A stretch of 44,759 nt of DNA. It comes from Sphaeroforma sirkka (Eukaryota; Opisthokonta; Ichthyosporea; Ichthyophonida). Positions 44,101 through 44,759 of the stretch are shown here, in pieces. A model generated the notes under the pieces. It worked only from the letters and a program-made list of their open reading frames with translations, was not told where the DNA came from and did not search any database. A program made the position numbers and the translations under genes. Within the stretch, counting starts at the first letter, position 1, and every line of letters starts with the position of its first letter. The DNA lies in contig LUCW03001909.1 of assembly GCA_001586965.3 (NCBI GenBank), forward strand, positions 1 through 44,759, given 5' to 3'.

Positions 44101-44759
44101 AAATTTAAAATTTAAAATTTAAAATTTAAAATTTAAAATTTAAAATTTAAAATTTAAAATTTAAAATTTAAAATTTAAAATTTAAAATTTAAAATTTAAA
44201 ATTTAAAATTTAAAATTTAAAATTTAAAATTTAAAATTTAAAATTTAAAATTTAAAATTTAAAATTTAAAATTTAAAATTTAAAATTTAAAATTTAAAAT
44301 TTAAAATTTAAAATTTAAAATTTAAAATTTAAAATTTAAAATTTAAAATTTAAAATTTAAAATTTAAAATTTAAAATTTAAAATTTAAAATTTAAAATTT
44401 AAAATTTAAAATTTAAAATTTAAAATTTAAAATTTAAAATTTAAAATTTAAAATTTAAAATTTAAAATTTAAAATTTAAAATTTAAAATTTAAAATTTAA
44501 AATTTAAAATTTAAAATTTAAAATTTAAAATTTAAAATTTAAAATTTAAAATTTAAAATTTAAAATTTAAAATTTAAAATTTAAAATTTAAAATTTAAAA
44601 TTTAAAATTTAAAATTTAAAATTTAAAATTTAAAATTTAAAATTTAAAATTTAAAATTTAAAATTTAAAATTTAAAATTTAAAATTTAAAATTTAAAATT
44701 TAAAATTTAAAATTTAAAATTTAAATTTAAAATTTAAAATTTAAAATTAAAATTTAAAA
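41121..44759. repeat. (AAAATTT)n heptamer satellite, nearly pure A+T, running to the window end
   Basis: Seven-base units AAAATTT with occasional AAATTT, AAAAATTT or AAAATTTT length variants. The last C is near 41350 and the last G is at 41593, so about 3,166 bases to the window end contain only A and T. The unit is close to self-complementary (A4T3 against A3T4 on the other strand). No coding content; the array continues beyond the window. Confidence 0.97.

Noticed and set aside
41121-44759. True telomere array
   Set aside because: The unit has no G-rich strand; no telomerase-type repeat of A/T only is known to me.

Overview
The window is eukaryotic nuclear DNA. It holds spliced genes with GT-AG introns, Ty1/Copia and Ty3/Gypsy retroelements, introns full of microsatellites, and about 18 kb of tandem satellite at the right end. 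The one host gene that can be named is an Sds3/SUDS3-type subunit of the Sin3-histone deacetylase complex, so a unicellular relative of animals and fungi with a repeat-rich genome (an ichthyosporean, for example) is a reasonable guess. The species cannot be fixed from the sequence.

Layout. 1-1202: heavily decayed Ty1/Copia pol fossil. 2113-13017: a nest of Ty3/Gypsy (chromovirus-type) fossils. A nearly full-length copy (2234-9884, two LTRs of about 597 bp, 4-bp target duplication TAAG) sits inside an older copy of the same family (2113-2233, 9885-12009, 12768-13017). The older copy also carries a 758-bp LTR-like insert. The young copy holds a tRNA-like, SINE-like sequence in its gag region and a DIRS/Dam-methyltransferase-like domain between RNase H and integrase. 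13111-13956: decayed minus-strand coding sequence with a possible BED-type zinc finger. 13990-14330: AT-rich minisatellite. 15414-15986: intact gene for a secreted 18-cysteine protein. 17627-17975: a decayed relative of that gene. Between them, on the minus strand, are two possible exons of an unrecognised gene (16784-17132). 18138-19100: microsatellites, a fold-back repeat and a short minisatellite.

19317-24404 (minus strand) is the main result. Seven exons, placed by splice sites and phase, make a 293-residue protein with the whole SUDS3 architecture: acidic/coiled-coil N-terminal half, a W-P-Y-V-V-Y-x-L-T-E segment that matches the SUDS3/BRMS1 'LxEx-I-x-ED' region, and a C-terminal SH3/Tudor-like domain split across the last two exons. 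The protein would scaffold the Sin3-HDAC co-repressor in the nucleus. Its last intron carries a tandem duplication that creates a second copy of the last acceptor site and exon start. One donor lies inside a TG microsatellite.

25093-26169 (minus) is an intact 358-residue coiled-coil ORF that resembles a LINE ORF1, with no reverse transcriptase beside it. A tRNA-like A-box/B-box sequence lies just upstream on the other strand. From about 26400 a 22-bp satellite carrying a TATAAATA motif in each unit runs for about 14 kb. It decays through intermediates into a (AAAATTT)n array that reaches the window end; its last about 3.17 kb contains no G or C. These two linked satellites are the most unusual structure in the window.
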